Source: Candidatus Altimarinota bacterium
GTDB lineage: Bacteria; Patescibacteriota; Gracilibacteria; BD1-5; UBA6164
Direction: 5' to 3'
Assembly (NCBI GenBank): GCA_027019405.1
Contig: JALUWO010000057.1
Span: 1 to 64,000 of the forward strand
Length of the DNA: 64,000 bases
In this document: positions 43,120 to 54,410 of the stretch, in pieces
Position numbering within the stretch: position 1 is the stretch's first letter
How the letters are laid out: each line of letters opens with the position of its first letter
Notes under the pieces: generated by a model
Seen by the model: the letters and a program-made list of their open reading frames with translations, nothing else
The model's database searches: none
What the model was told of the DNA's origin: nothing
Translations under genes and position numbers: made by a program

Positions 43120-43914
43120 TTATCAATTTTTTATATATAAAAATATATTCTTTAATAACATAAAAATACTTGTAATTCAGTATTTCATAAAGAGTAATAT
43201 TCATAAAGGAATTATAATATTCATAATCTCATGTCTATTAAATTCAACAATATTTACAAAAAGAGAAAAAGTAAGAAATCAGTAAAAAAAAATTATATAA
43301 GTAATAATAAAAAATCTTCAGAAAATACTTTTATTTAAATGTTTATCTGTAAAAATAGGTTTAGCAAGTTTATTGAAAAATAATTTTTCTAAGAAAATCT
43401 TTTTTCTTTCTATTGTTTTTTTATTATTTTTATTTAATGATAAATTCAATTTTTTATCTTTTATTATAACTTTTTTGCTAAACTCATAAACTTGAGTATT
43501 AAATTTTAGGTCATAAAATGTAATTCATTCATTTTTTAATCTAAAAAACTGAGTTATTAAAAAAAATATTGATATAATTGGTAATCAAAATAGTAAATTA
43601 ACAAGGTAAGTTCTTTTAAAACACTGTTTAACTGTTAATCATTTAGTAGGATTATTTGTGTTAATAATTTTCAATCAAAATAATACTTTTCAAATAGTAT
43701 TTCAAAAAAGTAGTAATAGAAAAAATTCATAAAACATCCATAACAAAATAATTAAAAATCATATATTATACCAATTTAAGTAATCCATAGTTAGTGGATC
43801 TACAAAGAATCAAATTAGTAATCAAAAAATTAATCAAAATAAAAATAAATCAAAATTTCTAGCTAAAAATCTTTTCCATGGATTTTTTTTTAAAATATAT
43901 TCTTTTTTAATCAT
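43120..43914 (-). CDS. RDD-domain membrane protein
   Basis: A 264-residue protein. NPGKRFLARNFDLFLFGLIF has the R-x-x-A-R-x-x-D signature of RDD domains, and FGNTIGKVLFGLKIINTNNP the conserved GxTxGKxxxxL element. About four helices form the domain, then a charged loop and two further C-terminal helices. RDD proteins may act in cation transport, but most have no known function. It is transcribed toward the RhuM-Fic gene with a 46-base gap. Confidence 0.8.
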
Positions 43915-43943
43915 TTTAATTAGTTTAATATTAATATATAAAA

Positions 43944-44441
43944 TTATAAATCATTTAAATCTATTTCACTCCATTTTATATACATATCTTCCTCTCTTTT
44001 TTTCATACAATCATGTAAGCTTACTTTATTTTTATATAAAAACAAATTATTTTTATCAAAATACTCATAATATATATTTATATTCTTTTTTAGAAAAGAA
44101 TACCAATTTTTATCTTTACATAAATAACTTATAATATTATTTCTATTATTATCATATATATTTTTATTTGCTTCTTTTTTTATTTCTAATTCTTTCTTAG
44201 TATTATTAAATAAAACTATAAAAGTTATTTTTTTTCATGGTCATGCTATAACTTTTTTTAATATTAATTTATTATCTAATTTAAAAGGTAAATTTTTATT
44301 AATTTCTTTTGCTACATTATTTAAATAAATTCACCATTCTTTAGAATTAGATGGAAAATTATTTTTTCAAATAATATATGCAATATAAATTGTGAAAATT
44401 ATTAACATTAAGAATAACACTGAAAGTACTATTTTTTTCAT
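43944..44441 (-). CDS. Membrane-anchored or secreted protein of unknown function
   Basis: A 165-residue protein. MKKIVLSVLFLMLIIFTIYI is a signal anchor. The rest is soluble and Lys/Asn-rich with a small domain around FKLDNKLILKKVIAGPGKKI and two later cysteines. No known family. It ends 29 bases before the RDD gene and is probably in the same transcript. Confidence 0.6.
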
Positions 44442-44532
44442 ATTATATTTAATTATATATTTTAATTTTTTTTATAATTTATATATAAAATTGTAATTGA
44501 AATTTTTTAAAAGTAAATTTTAATTTTTTTAG

Positions 44533-45090
44533 TTAAAATAATTTACAATAAACCTCTGGATATTCTTTTTTAAACCATTCTATAAATTTTTTTGAATTAA
44601 ATCAAAATTCATACCTTTTTTCTATAATATCTCTATCAGATAAATTAGTATATTTTGATATTTCTTTTTGTATAATATTAATTTTTTGTTCTAAACTTTG
44701 ATTATAACATATTGTTCTATAATTATTTAAATTTTTATTTTTAGATTGTGGAGATTTATTACAATTATTTGGAAAATCTCAAAGAATAACAAAAATTAAT
44801 AAATATAAATGTTTTAATGTTTGAAAACTTAATTCTTCCATTTTTTTTGAAGTTTTTATTTTTTCTTCATATCTAGATAATAATTTTTCTAATTCTTCAA
44901 TATGAATATTATCAGAAAAAATGTTTTTTTCTATACTCTTTTTTAAATATAAAAATAGTTCTTCATTTATTTTCTTCCAATTATTAAATGATATAATCTG
45001 TCAAGCAAATCAATGATATTTTTTCTTAGTTAAAACAGTAGATAAAAAATCTTCTATTTCTGATGTTATATTAATAAAATCTTTTTGCAT
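44533..45090 (-). CDS. Helical soluble protein of unknown function
   Basis: A 185-residue protein. It opens MQKDFINITSEIEDFLSTVL, has a long coiled segment (HIEELEKLLSRYEEKIKTSK) and ends KKEYPEVYCKLF. Three cysteines are spread through the C-terminal half. It is unlike any family I know. Its leader contains CAGGAAGTTGAGTTTA, which recurs in similar form before the U32 gene. Confidence 0.55.
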
Positions 45091-45126
45091 AATTTTATAC
45101 TAAAAAACTAAACTCAACTTCCTGGC

Positions 45127-45144
45127 AGCTAGTTTTAACTAGCT
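45127..45144. repeat. 18-bp palindrome, copy 1
   Basis: AGCTAGTTTTAACTAGCT, identical to 55363-55380. Here it encodes the last codons and stop of the helicase-nuclease gene and may act as part of its terminator, though no T run follows directly. Confidence 0.75.
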
Positions 45145-48100
45145 GAATTCAACACCTCCTCCCAAAACTCCAAACTATTTATCTTCTCCCAACTATCTTT
45201 CACTAATTCCTTAAACTCCTCATAATCTCAAGATTCAATAGAAACTGGAACATATTTGTATTCTCAGTTTTTTCATTCTACAAAATCTAGGGCTAATTCA
45301 GTGATATTGTATTTTGAACTAAACTCTGGATCATTTTCTGCTAAAAGTTTATAAAAAAGCAATTGCCTATAATACTTCCCTTCCTCAAAACTTTCTTTTT
45401 TGTTTCAATATCTATCTACTCATTTTATTTTTCATTCTGTCTTAATACTTCAAGTCTTATAATCAACAACAGCAACATCTTCTACAAATAATGCAGATTG
45501 ACCAACAGGGTGAACACCTAGGTTCCCCCCTACATTATCTTCTGTAGAGGCAGACCTATGTGTCTGTCCTGAATTTAAACTATCCCCTATCTTCTCAACC
45601 TTATCAACCTTACCAGTTATCCTAACTCACTCAAAAACAACATCTCTTGGTCTAAAATTGTACTCTACAGCTAGTGGGACTCTAGGATTTTTAGAGAAAA
45701 TTTCATAATATCAAGTAAGTCATTCTATTCATTTTTTAGTTAATCTATCTCTTTCTTCTGCTGTCAAAACTTGATATTTTAAAAGCTCAAGAAATTTTTC
45801 TGTCATTTCTCAAAGTGTAACCTTTTCTCATCTTATTTTAGCATTTGTAGCAAGTTCTAAAACTTTATGATAAACATTACCAAAAATAGTAAATTCATTA
45901 CCAGTAAAAGGATATTTAAACACAACATTTCTTAAAAATTGTTTTGGGTCTTCTAAAAATGTATTTAAATCAGTAGGACTTAATTTATAATTTTCTAAAA
46001 ATTCTTGAATATAATTTATTTCTTCTTTAGTAGTCTTAACTAAACTATCATGATTTCACAATAATTCATTTTTTAGTGTTTCAATTAATAAGTCCCCTTT
46101 CTCCCTTGGAGGGAAAGGGTTAGGGATAGGGGGAATTCATATTTCAAGTATAAATGGACTATCTATATAAGGTTTATTATCTTTACCTGCTGGTCTAGTA
46201 AAAATAAGCTCTTTTTTTGCTCTAGTCATAGCTACAAAAAATAGTCTTCTATCTTCTTGCAGCTGAGTTTCTTTTTCTATAGATTTTATTTCTTTTTCAT
46301 CTAATCATGCAAATTGTAATCAATTTCATGCAATTCAAAGAGGTAGTTTTAGTTTATCTATAACTCTTTTTGATTCCCAATTTCCACCATAAACTCCTGG
46401 AATATAAACATAATCATATTCCAGTCATTTTGATGCATGGGCAGTAAGTATTTCTATATTTGAATTAGTTTTTTTAAGAATTTGTCTAGAAATTCAGATA
46501 TTATATTTATTGTGTAATTCAAATTTATTTAATAATTCTTTCAAACTTAAATCAGGATTTTTTTCATTAAATTCTTTAATTTTATTAAAAAGAGTAAAAA
46601 CATCTTCCAAATCAGAAAAACTTCAATTAGTTTCTATATATTCTACTAATCAAATTTTATCTAAGATTTTTTGAAATAATCTAGAAATTCAATACAAACC
46701 AAGCTCAGAGTTTAATTCTAAAATTAAATCTCTAAATTCTATGATTTTTTTATAATCTTTATATTTTTCTTCAAGTTCTAATTCAAATAGGGCTTGTTTT
46801 TCAGAAATCCTCCTCTCAGTCTCCCCCAATGGGGGAGAAGAAACTTCATTTTGTTCTACTCCTTTCTCCCTTAGGGGGAAAGGTTGGGATAGGGGGATTT
46901 TATCAATATCCTTAATCAACTCCCACAAACTCAATAAAAATCCATTTCTAAAATAATTTTTCTTATATAATTCTTTGGATAAAGTAATCACATCAATATT
47001 TTCTACATCTACAATATCAGTCCTTAAAATATCTATTAATTTTTCATCATCAAAACTTGGATTTTCAATTAATCTCAAAAAATCCAAAATAAAATTTACA
47101 AATTTATTTTTTAAAATATTTGTTTTTAATTTACTTTCAACTTCAACTCACTGTAATTGCATAAATTTAGTCCATTCTTCTACTTCCTTATTACTTCTAC
47201 AAATTATTGCAAAAGTTTCAAGGTGAACACATAGGTTCACCCCTACACTATTTTCTGTAGGGGCTTCCTCCAGTGTCTGCTCTGATTTCTTCTTTATATC
47301 CTCCAAAACAAACAATTTCTCCAAAATCTCATCTTGCAAAATATAATATTTATTTTCTATATCTAAATCTTTTAAACTTGGATTTGAAGCAATTAATTCT
47401 TTTTTTAAATCTGATAATTTATTTACCAATCTTTGAGAATTATTTTCTATTAGATTAGTTGATAAATCCAAAATAGATTGAACAGATCTATAATTGTTTT
47501 TTAAAACAATAAATTTTGTATCTGGATAAGTATTCACAAAATCAAGCATATTCTCAATATTTGCCCCTTGAAACCTATAAATTGACTGATCATCATCTCA
47601 AACTACCATAATATTTTTAGTTTCTCAGACACTTAAAATCAAATCAATTAATTTATTTTGAGAATTATTAGTATCTTGATACTCATCAAGCATTATATAT
47701 TGATGTTTTTCAGCTAAATCATATCTTAAATCTTCATCATTTTCCAAAGCTTCCACTGTAAAATTTATCATATCAGAAAAATCATATAAAGCATTTTTTT
47801 TAAAATAATCTTGATATTCTTTATAAATCAAATTTAGTTCAATCAATTTTCAAATATGTTTTTTATAAATTTCACTATCTTTTTTAGTTCTTTTTTCTAA
47901 ATCTCTAATTCTTTTATTATTTTTTAAATCCTCTAATTTTTGATCATAGTGCAATCTTAATTCTGCAATTATTTTTTCAAATTTTTTAGGACTTACTCAT
48001 TCTCACTTTAATTTTCAAATTCTGTCTTTTATATCTCTTAGATACATATATCTATCAAAAGCATTGAATAAATATTCAATATTATTATTTTTAATATGTT

Positions 48101-48494
48101 TATCTATTATATAAGTCAAAACTTGCAAAGTTTCTATATCATCAATAGTTGAACTAGCCTTAAATTCAGCAAATTTCTCTGGATAACTAGTTATAATATC
48201 TTGTGCAAAAGAGTGAAAAGTAGCCACTTTTACTTTATATGCATCACTTCAAATAAATTTTGCTAATCTTTTTTTAATAGCAATTACTCAAGCTTCTGTA
48301 AAAGTAGTAATTAAAATATTTTCTGGATTCACTCCAGCCTTCAAAATAATATTAGCAGTTCTCATTCAAATAATCTGGGTCTTCCCTGTTCCAGGTCCAG
48401 CTACAACCATAACTGGTCAATTTATTTGCTCTACAACTTGCTTTTGAGCTTCATTTAAATTATTAAATTCATCTTTATAAAATCAGATTTGCAT
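45135..48494 (-). CDS. UvrD-type helicase with C-terminal RecB-like nuclease domain, carrying four in-frame palindromic inserts
   Basis: A 1119-residue protein. Helicase motifs: VMVVAGPGTGKTQII (Walker A), ITTFTEAGVIAIKKRL (Ia), HQYIMLDEYQDTNNSQ (II), VVGDDDQSIYRFQGANI (III), LKNNYRSVQSILDL (IV), ILTAHASKGLEYDYVYI (V) and RRLFFVAMTRAKKELIF (VI). The C-terminal 250 residues are a PD-(D/E)xK fold: FGNVYHKVLELA, VEYNFRPRDVVFEGVRITGK, VDKVE and AVVDYKTGS with the catalytic D and D-x-K. It resembles AddA-like or Cas4-type helicase-nucleases for end processing. Four GC-rich elements (45505-45572, 46092-46135, 46809-46896, 47219-47285) lengthen surface loops without breaking the frame, one between the two nuclease motif strands. 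Confidence 0.9.
45505..45572 (-). repeat. In-frame palindromic element, TAGGTTC type, copy 1
   Basis: Outer arms GGGTGAACACCTAGGTTC and GACCTATGTGTCTGTCCTG are imperfect inverted repeats; inner arms CCCCTACA and TGTAGAGG enclose an AT-rich loop. It matches 47219-47285 over most of its length. Read in frame it gives SGQTHRSASTEDNVGGNLGV, placed between GKVDKVE and AVVDYKTG of the nuclease domain. Confidence 0.85.
46092..46135 (-). repeat. In-frame GC-rich stem-loop, CCCTTTCTCCC type
   Basis: CCCTTT...CCC (46095-46105) pairs with GGGAAAGGG (46111-46119), followed by TTAGGGATAGGGGG. The coding strand gives PPIPNPFPPREKGD in a loop after the helicase motif VI region. It resembles the half of 46809-46896 that holds CCTTTCTCCC/GGGGGAAAGG. 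Confidence 0.75.
46809..46896 (-). repeat. In-frame double stem-loop element
   Basis: Two GC-rich hairpins, CTCCCCC/GGGGGAG (46821-46827 and 46831-46837) and CCTTTC..CCC/GGGGGAAAGG (46861-46883), are joined by AAACTTCATTTTGTTCTACT. The CTCTCAGTCTC start and the TTTTGTTCTA linker also occur, linker inverted, at 26185-26230. In frame it gives IPLSQPFPLREKGVEQNEV and SSPPLGETERR. Confidence 0.85.
47219..47285 (-). repeat. In-frame palindromic element, TAGGTTC type, copy 2
   Basis: GGTGAACACATAGGTTCACC opens it; CCCCTACA (47240-47247) pairs perfectly with TGTAGGGG (47256-47263); AGTGTCTGCTCTGA closes it. In frame it gives SEQTLEEAPTENSVGVNLCV, clearly related to the copy-1 peptide, in the loop before the helicase strand FAIICRSNKE. 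Confidence 0.85.
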
Positions 48495-48575
48495 ATTTTA
48501 AAATATTATTTATAATAAATAAACTACATTATAGTTATATTCTATATTTTTATATTAAAAAGTAAATAAATATTT

Positions 48576-49037
48576 ATGTGAAAGACTTATCTTGATTCAA
48601 CAGATTGATTAAAAGAAATATACATTGAAGAAGAAATATTAAATTGAAAAACCATAAAATCAATGTATGAAATAAAAGATAAAACAGATTGAATTATAGT
48701 TATTAATAATCAATTAGAAAAATTATTTAATGATATATATGAATCTTTTGATTATAAAAATCCTTTGGAAAATAAACCTATAAAAAATAAACTAATTTCC
48801 AAAAAAAATGAAATTTATACAAATTTTAATTTTTTTTGTGAATACTTAATTCAAAAAATAAAAAATGCAAAAACTAAAAAAGAAATTATTAAAATTCCTA
48901 AAATAATATCAAATTTATATGATTATAAATGAAAAGCTTGATGATATGTATTTAAACAAAAAATGATTATAGAGAAAAGAGCTGAAGTTATGCAACAATA
49001 TAAACTAAAATTAAAAGAATTAAAAAATAAGAAGTAG
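48576..49037 (+). CDS. Small soluble protein of unknown function
   Basis: A 153-residue, Lys-rich protein: MGKTYLDSTDGLKEIYIEEE, a middle helix-rich part with DYKNPLENKPIKNKLISKKN, and a basic C-terminus. No membrane segment or known motif. It is divergent from the helicase-nuclease gene with an 81-base gap and stands alone before a terminator. Confidence 0.55.
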
Positions 49038-49055
49038 AAAAACTCTACTTCTTAT
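49027..49055. terminator. Terminator between convergent genes
   Basis: ATAAGAAGTAG (49027-49037) pairs perfectly with CTACTTCTTAT (49045-49055). It contains the stop codons of both flanking genes. Confidence 0.8.
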
Positions 49056-50905
49056 TTTATAGTTAAATTATTTGTCAATCTATATTCATAATTACCATTT
49101 CATAATTTCCATTTAAAAAGATATAATCAATTTAAATTATAATTAAAAATATTATCAATATCTTTTTCTATATTTTCATCATTTACTGGATAATAACTTA
49201 TATTTGTTATTCTTTTTAATTCTCATTTCTTATTATAGAATTTATAATCATCAACAACATAATAATTTAAATATTTCTTAAAATCATTAATAGTTAGTTT
49301 ATATTTAGGTCAAATTCAATGTTTTATTCTAAAAATAAAAGGTTTTAATAATAAATATCAACTATTTATATATTTAGGTGCAAGTTTATATAAATTATTA
49401 AAAATAATATGCTTTCTAGTATCTAAAGATGCATTTTTTATATTATCTGGAATATCTTTATAATCATATCTATTTGCATAAAACAAATCTCTAGGTAATC
49501 CAAAATATTTATATTCCTCTATGTTTTTTGTTTTACTTAATCATATAGGATCATCAAAAGTTGGATCATAATATCTATCTCCTATTCTTAACCAAGCATG
49601 TCAGATGTTTGGAAAATCAGGAGCATCAATTACATATCATCAAATATCTTCAACATTATTAATTCATGAAAACAATAACATATAAGTCATTAATTTTACA
49701 TATCCACTACAAACTCAATTTTTATTTTTATATGTTTCAAGTCAAGAAAAAATCCTATAATCAGTTAATGTATATCAAGAAGTATAATCTATATTTTTTA
49801 ATATCCATCAATAAATAACTTTTATTTTTTCTTTATCATTTAAACCTTTAGTTATTTTCTTAGTTAGATGTTTAATATTTATTAAATCAACTAAATAATT
49901 TTTATTTAAATATCTATAATCATCTGATAAAATATTTAAAAATAATCATTTATTTCAAATATCATTTAAAAAATCTTTATTTATTAATTTATTTTTTTTA
50001 TAATTTAAAACAAAATTAAACTTATTGTTTTTATCAATATACAACAAAGTATTTTTATTAAATCATAATGTTTTTAAAGTAGATAAATAAAATCAATAAT
50101 TATCATTTATACTAGAAAAAGAATTAAAATTATAAGAATAATAATATCAATCATTTCATAATAAAAATTTTTTATTATCTGAAAAAAATCATTTTAATAC
50201 AGTATTTCAAAGACTATATGGAATTTTATTTTCTATATTATAATTTTCAACAAAACCATATCATAAATTTTTAGAATAAATAACAATTCAAGATTTATTC
50301 TTAAATTGATCATAATTTCAAGAATTTAGCTTATAATAACTTGTAAAATTAATTTTTTTTATTCATCAATCTATAACATATTCATTTTTTTCATTTAAAT
50401 AAAAAAACTTTTTATTATAACTCATCAATTTTTTAATATAAGATGCAACAATAAAATTATTTTTATTATTCAACATCTTTTCAACTATAGATTTTTCTAT
50501 ATTCTTTTGATTAGTTAAATTAACTTTATAAATATCATCAAATTTTGTATAAAGACTATTATCTACTATAATTTTATTTTCAAATTTAGTTTTATAAATA
50601 TTATTAGTTAATATCTTTTTTATCTTATTAATTTTATTTTTATTTAAAAAAGAAAGTCTATTAATAACCATGGTAAGATTAGGACTTAATTTTTTGTTTT
50701 TTTGAATATACTCTATTTTATTTTCAAGTGATTCTAAAAAAGCTAATTCTTTTTGTTTTGTATATTTTAAATCTAATTTTGATATAAAATTAGTATAAAT
50801 AATATCTATTTGTTTTTCTGTATAATATTTTCCTGCACTAACAAAATTTATAGAAAAAACAAAAAAAGAAATAAATAACAAGATTTTTAATATATTTTTC
50901 TTCAT
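49052..50905 (-). CDS. Secreted transglutaminase-like cysteine protease-fold protein
   Basis: A 617-residue protein with signal peptide MKKNILKILLFISFFVFSIN. A long Asn/Lys/Tyr-rich region (to about residue 360) has no known domain. The transglutaminase-like core follows: NGVCSGYVKLMTYMLLFSGI (catalytic Cys), IDAPDFPNIGHAGLRIGDRY (His) and YYDPTFDDPIG (Asp), in the order of the papain-like fold. Such proteins are peptidases or cross-linking enzymes at the cell surface. It lies next to a secreted S41 protease on the same strand, so both probably act in the envelope. Confidence 0.8.
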
Positions 50906-50929
50906 AAAAGTGAAATATTAATAAAATAT

Positions 50930-50953
50930 AAAAAAGCATTAAATGCTTTTTTA
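50930..50953. terminator. Terminator downstream of the S41 protease gene
   Basis: AAAAGCATT (50932-50940) pairs with AATGCTTTT (50942-50950), flanked by A and T runs, between the protease stop codon and the transglutaminase-like gene start. Confidence 0.65.
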
Positions 50954-52498
50954 TCTAAGGTTTATTGCTCTATCTAATATTTTATCTATTGAATTAATAG
51001 ATTTTTTATCTTCAATTTTTATTGTTGGCTCTATTCAAGTTCAATCAATTCAAGTTTGAGTTTTTCAAGTAAACCATTTTGCAATAGTATATTTTAAACT
51101 AGATCAATCAGAATATTCTTTTATTGTTTGAACTGATCATTTTCAATATGTCTTTTCTCAAATCAAAGTAGTATTTGGATAATAATCTTTTATTCATCAA
51201 ATCATAATTTCAGATGCTGAAGCTGATCAAGAATTTTGTAAAATTACTATTTTATATTTTGAAAAATCTATTAAATCATATCATTTAGAATAATAAACTT
51301 TTTGTGATTTTGGATATTTTACAACTGCAACTGGTTCTCATTGCTTTACAAAATATGATAACACATCTGTAACTTGTCATAAATATCCACCTGGATTATT
51401 TCTTAAATCAATTATTACTTTATTAACTCAACTTTGTTTTTTTAAATCAGTTAAAGCTTCTTTAAAATCAGCAGCAATTGTAGGTCAAAAAATCTTTAAT
51501 TTTATATAATAAGTATGATAATTAAGTTTTTTATATTCTATATCCTTAATAATTATTTTTCATCTAGTAACTGTAACATCAAAAATTTTATTTCATCTTT
51601 TTATAGTTAATACAACTTTTGTTCATTTTTTTCATTTTACCCAAGAAACAACTTCAGCTAAACTATTACTTGGCTTAATTTCTTTTCAATCTACTTTTAA
51701 CACTATATCTCATCACTTTAATCATGCTTTTTCAGCTGGAGATCATGAAATAGGTGAAATTATTTTAAAAACTCCTGGTTGTTCCATATCAACATATGCT
51801 CAAATTCATTCATATTCTCAATTAAGAGAAGCATTAAAATTCTTATTATCTACAGGAGGAAAATACACAGTAAATTTATCTCAAACAGATTTTACTAATC
51901 ATTTTGTAGCTCAATTTAATAAATCAATATTATTAAGTTTATCATGATTATAATAACTTGTTTTTAAGGTTTTATATACATTTTCAAATATTTTTTCTTT
52001 TCTTAATAAATTATAATCTTTATTATTTAAAAAATCTATTTTATATACTTTATCTTTTAATAATCAATCCATTATCAAAAAGTCTTTTGCCTGAACATAT
52101 TCATTTTTAAATTTATTTAAATCAAAATTATCAGATAATTCTAAACCTAAATTTTTTTGTGCATATTTATAAAACAAATATTTATTAAATTTCATATCTG
52201 GATGAAAATATATTTTATCATTATTTATTAAATTTAAATATACAAGTTTTTGTAATGAATCATATAATTTTGAATTTTTATCTACTCATAAAATATTTAA
52301 TTTTATATATTTATAAGATACAGGTAATTTTCAGCTAATAAATTTAGTAAAATAATTCATTACATCTGCTCTATCTACATAACTATTTAATTTTTGATAT
52401 TCTACTTTTGAAACTATTTTTATATTAACAGCATTTGCTGTATTTCATAAAACAAAAATATTAATAAAAATTAAAAAAGGTACAACAAATCTCTTCAT
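50951..52498 (-). CDS. S41-family C-terminal processing protease
   Basis: A 515-residue secreted protease with signal peptide MKRFVVPFLIFINIFVLGNT. Residues about 30-190 are a helical N-terminal region. The PDZ domain contains GIGAYVDMEQPGVFKIISPI and SPAEKAGLKGGDIVLKVDGK. The S41 core has IIDLRNNPGGYLGQVTDV, ILQNSGSASASEIMIGGIKD (nucleophile Ser) and IGEKTYGKGSVQTI (catalytic Lys). CtpA-like enzymes trim C-termini of periplasmic or surface proteins, including peptidoglycan hydrolases. Confidence 0.9.
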
Positions 52499-52547
52499 AT
52501 ATTTTTTATAAATTAAAAAATTAAATTTAATTTATAATAGTAAAAAA

Positions 52548-52594
52548 AACAAAAAAAGAAAATATATTATAATAATAAATTTTCTTTTTTTGTT
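52548..52594. terminator. 16-bp stem-loop downstream of the small membrane-protein gene
   Basis: AACAAAAAAAGAAAAT (52548-52563) pairs with ATTTTCTTTTTTTGTT (52579-52594). It ends the transcript containing the PolA-like gene. Confidence 0.7.
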
Positions 52595-52608
52595 TTTTAT
52601 GTTATAAC

Positions 52609-52869
52609 TTATTTATTATTAAGAATATGAGTACTTCATCATTGTCATACAATCAAATCCATTCAACCAAATGGATATAATATTCATAAAAACATAAGAA
52701 ATAATCACAACAATATAATTATAAAATATGTTCATCAAGTTCAAAGATATTTTTCTGCCCATATAAATCTTCAAGTCCATCAAATAACTCTTTTTCTATA
52801 TCTTATAGAATAAAATCAAACAACAAAAAGAATAATTCCATAAAAAATTTTTAATATAAAATCTAACAT
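52609..52869 (-). CDS. Small two-helix membrane protein
   Basis: An 86-residue protein: MLDFILKIFYGIILFVVGFY is the first helix, YRKRVIGGTGRFIGAEKYLG a basic Gly-rich loop, and YFIIILLGLFLMFLGILYPF the second helix. Nearly all loop glycines are UGA. No known family. It starts 24 bases after the DNA polymerase gene ends. Confidence 0.65.
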
Positions 52870-52892
52870 TTTTCCATATTTATAAATAAAAT

Positions 52893-54341
52893 TTATTTAG
52901 CTTCTTTCCAATTATTTCAAATATTATTATCTACAATTAGCTTTATAGGTTTATTTTTTAAAATATTTTCCATTATATCAGAAACTCACTCTTTTAATTT
53001 TTCTTCTTCTCAAGGAAAGACATCAAAAACTAATTCATCATGTACTTGCATAATAAGCTTTGATTTTAAATCAGAATTATTTAAAAAATCAAAAACTTTA
53101 TTCATTGAAATTTTTATAATATCAGCTGAAGTTCATTGAATTGGCATATTTATAGCTTCTCTTTCAGCTGCCTTTTTTATTATTTTATTTGAATCATTTA
53201 TTCATTTTATAAATCTTTTCCTTCAAAAAATAGTTTCAACATATCAATTTTTTTCACAAAATTCTATAGTTTCTTCTAAATATTTTTTAACTCAAGGATA
53301 GTGTATAAAAAACTTTTTTATATAATCATTTGCTTGAGCTACAGAAATATTAATCATTTTTGATAATCAAAATCAAGAAATTCAATAGATTACTCAAAAA
53401 TTTACAGCTTTTGCAACTTTTCTATCAGTTGTTCATATCAATTCAGCAGTTTTTTTATGAATATCAAATCACTCTTTAAAAAAATTAATTAAATTCTCAT
53501 CTTCACTCATAATAGCCAATAATCTAATCTCAACTTGTGAATAATCAAAAGACATAATTTTTCAATTTTTAAATCTAGAAATAAAAGCAGATCTTATTTC
53601 TGAAGCTATTCAATCTCAAGATGGAATATTTTGTAAATTTGGATTTGTACTTGATAATCTTCATGTAGTAGTTACTGCTTGATTGTAACTTGTATGAAGA
53701 AAATCTTTATCATCTAATAATTCCAATAATCAATTTATATAAGTTGAATTCAATTTTGAAAAATGTCTATAATCAATAATTTTTTGTGCAATTGCATATT
53801 CTTTTGCTAAAGACTCCAATACTTCTGAATTTACTGAATATCATGTTTTTGTTTTTTTTCATCTAGGTAATCATAATTTTTCAAATAAGATATATCATAC
53901 TTGTTTAGGTGAACTTATATTAAATTCTTCATCTACTTCTTTATAAATTGAATTTGAAAGCCTTATTATTTCATTTTCAAAGATAATTCATAATTCTTTT
54001 AATCTATCTCTATAAATCTTAACTCAAGTTATTTCAATATTCTCTAATACTTTTATTAATGGAATTTCTATTTCTTTTAAAACTTTATCATCAATAACTT
54101 TATTTTCTTTTTGTTGTAAAAATAATTTATTTGTTATATAAACATCTTCAGCAGAATATTTTGATGCTTTTTCTAAATCAACCTCTCAAAAATCTGATAA
54201 TTTTTGTTGTTTAACTAAACTATCAAAACTTTTCTTTTCATAATTAAATTTTCTTTCAGCTATTTTGTCCAAAGACAATCACCTATCTCAAGGATTCTGT
54301 ATATATTCTCAAAGTAAAGTATCATATATTTGTGCAGACAT
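52893..54341 (-). CDS. polA: DNA polymerase I (family A), lacking the N-terminal nuclease domains
   Basis: A 482-residue protein, about half the usual PolA length. It begins MSAQIYDTLLGEYIQNPGDR, which corresponds to the end of the 3'-5' exonuclease domain, then the polymerase: TTTGRLSSTNPNLQNIP, MSFDYSQVEIRLLAIMSEDE (motif A), DRKVAKAVNFGVIYGISGFG (motif B) and KLIMQVHDELVFDVF (motif C). A UAG stands in frame two codons before the ATG, so it does not extend upstream, and no exonuclease or 5'-nuclease remnant is visible there. The three catalytic motifs look intact, so it should polymerise; flap removal must come from elsewhere. Confidence 0.88.
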
Positions 54342-54410
54342 TTTCTATTAACTTAATATTATTAAAATAAAGTATAATTTTATTTTAAAATGAGTCAAAA
54401 TTTATTAATT

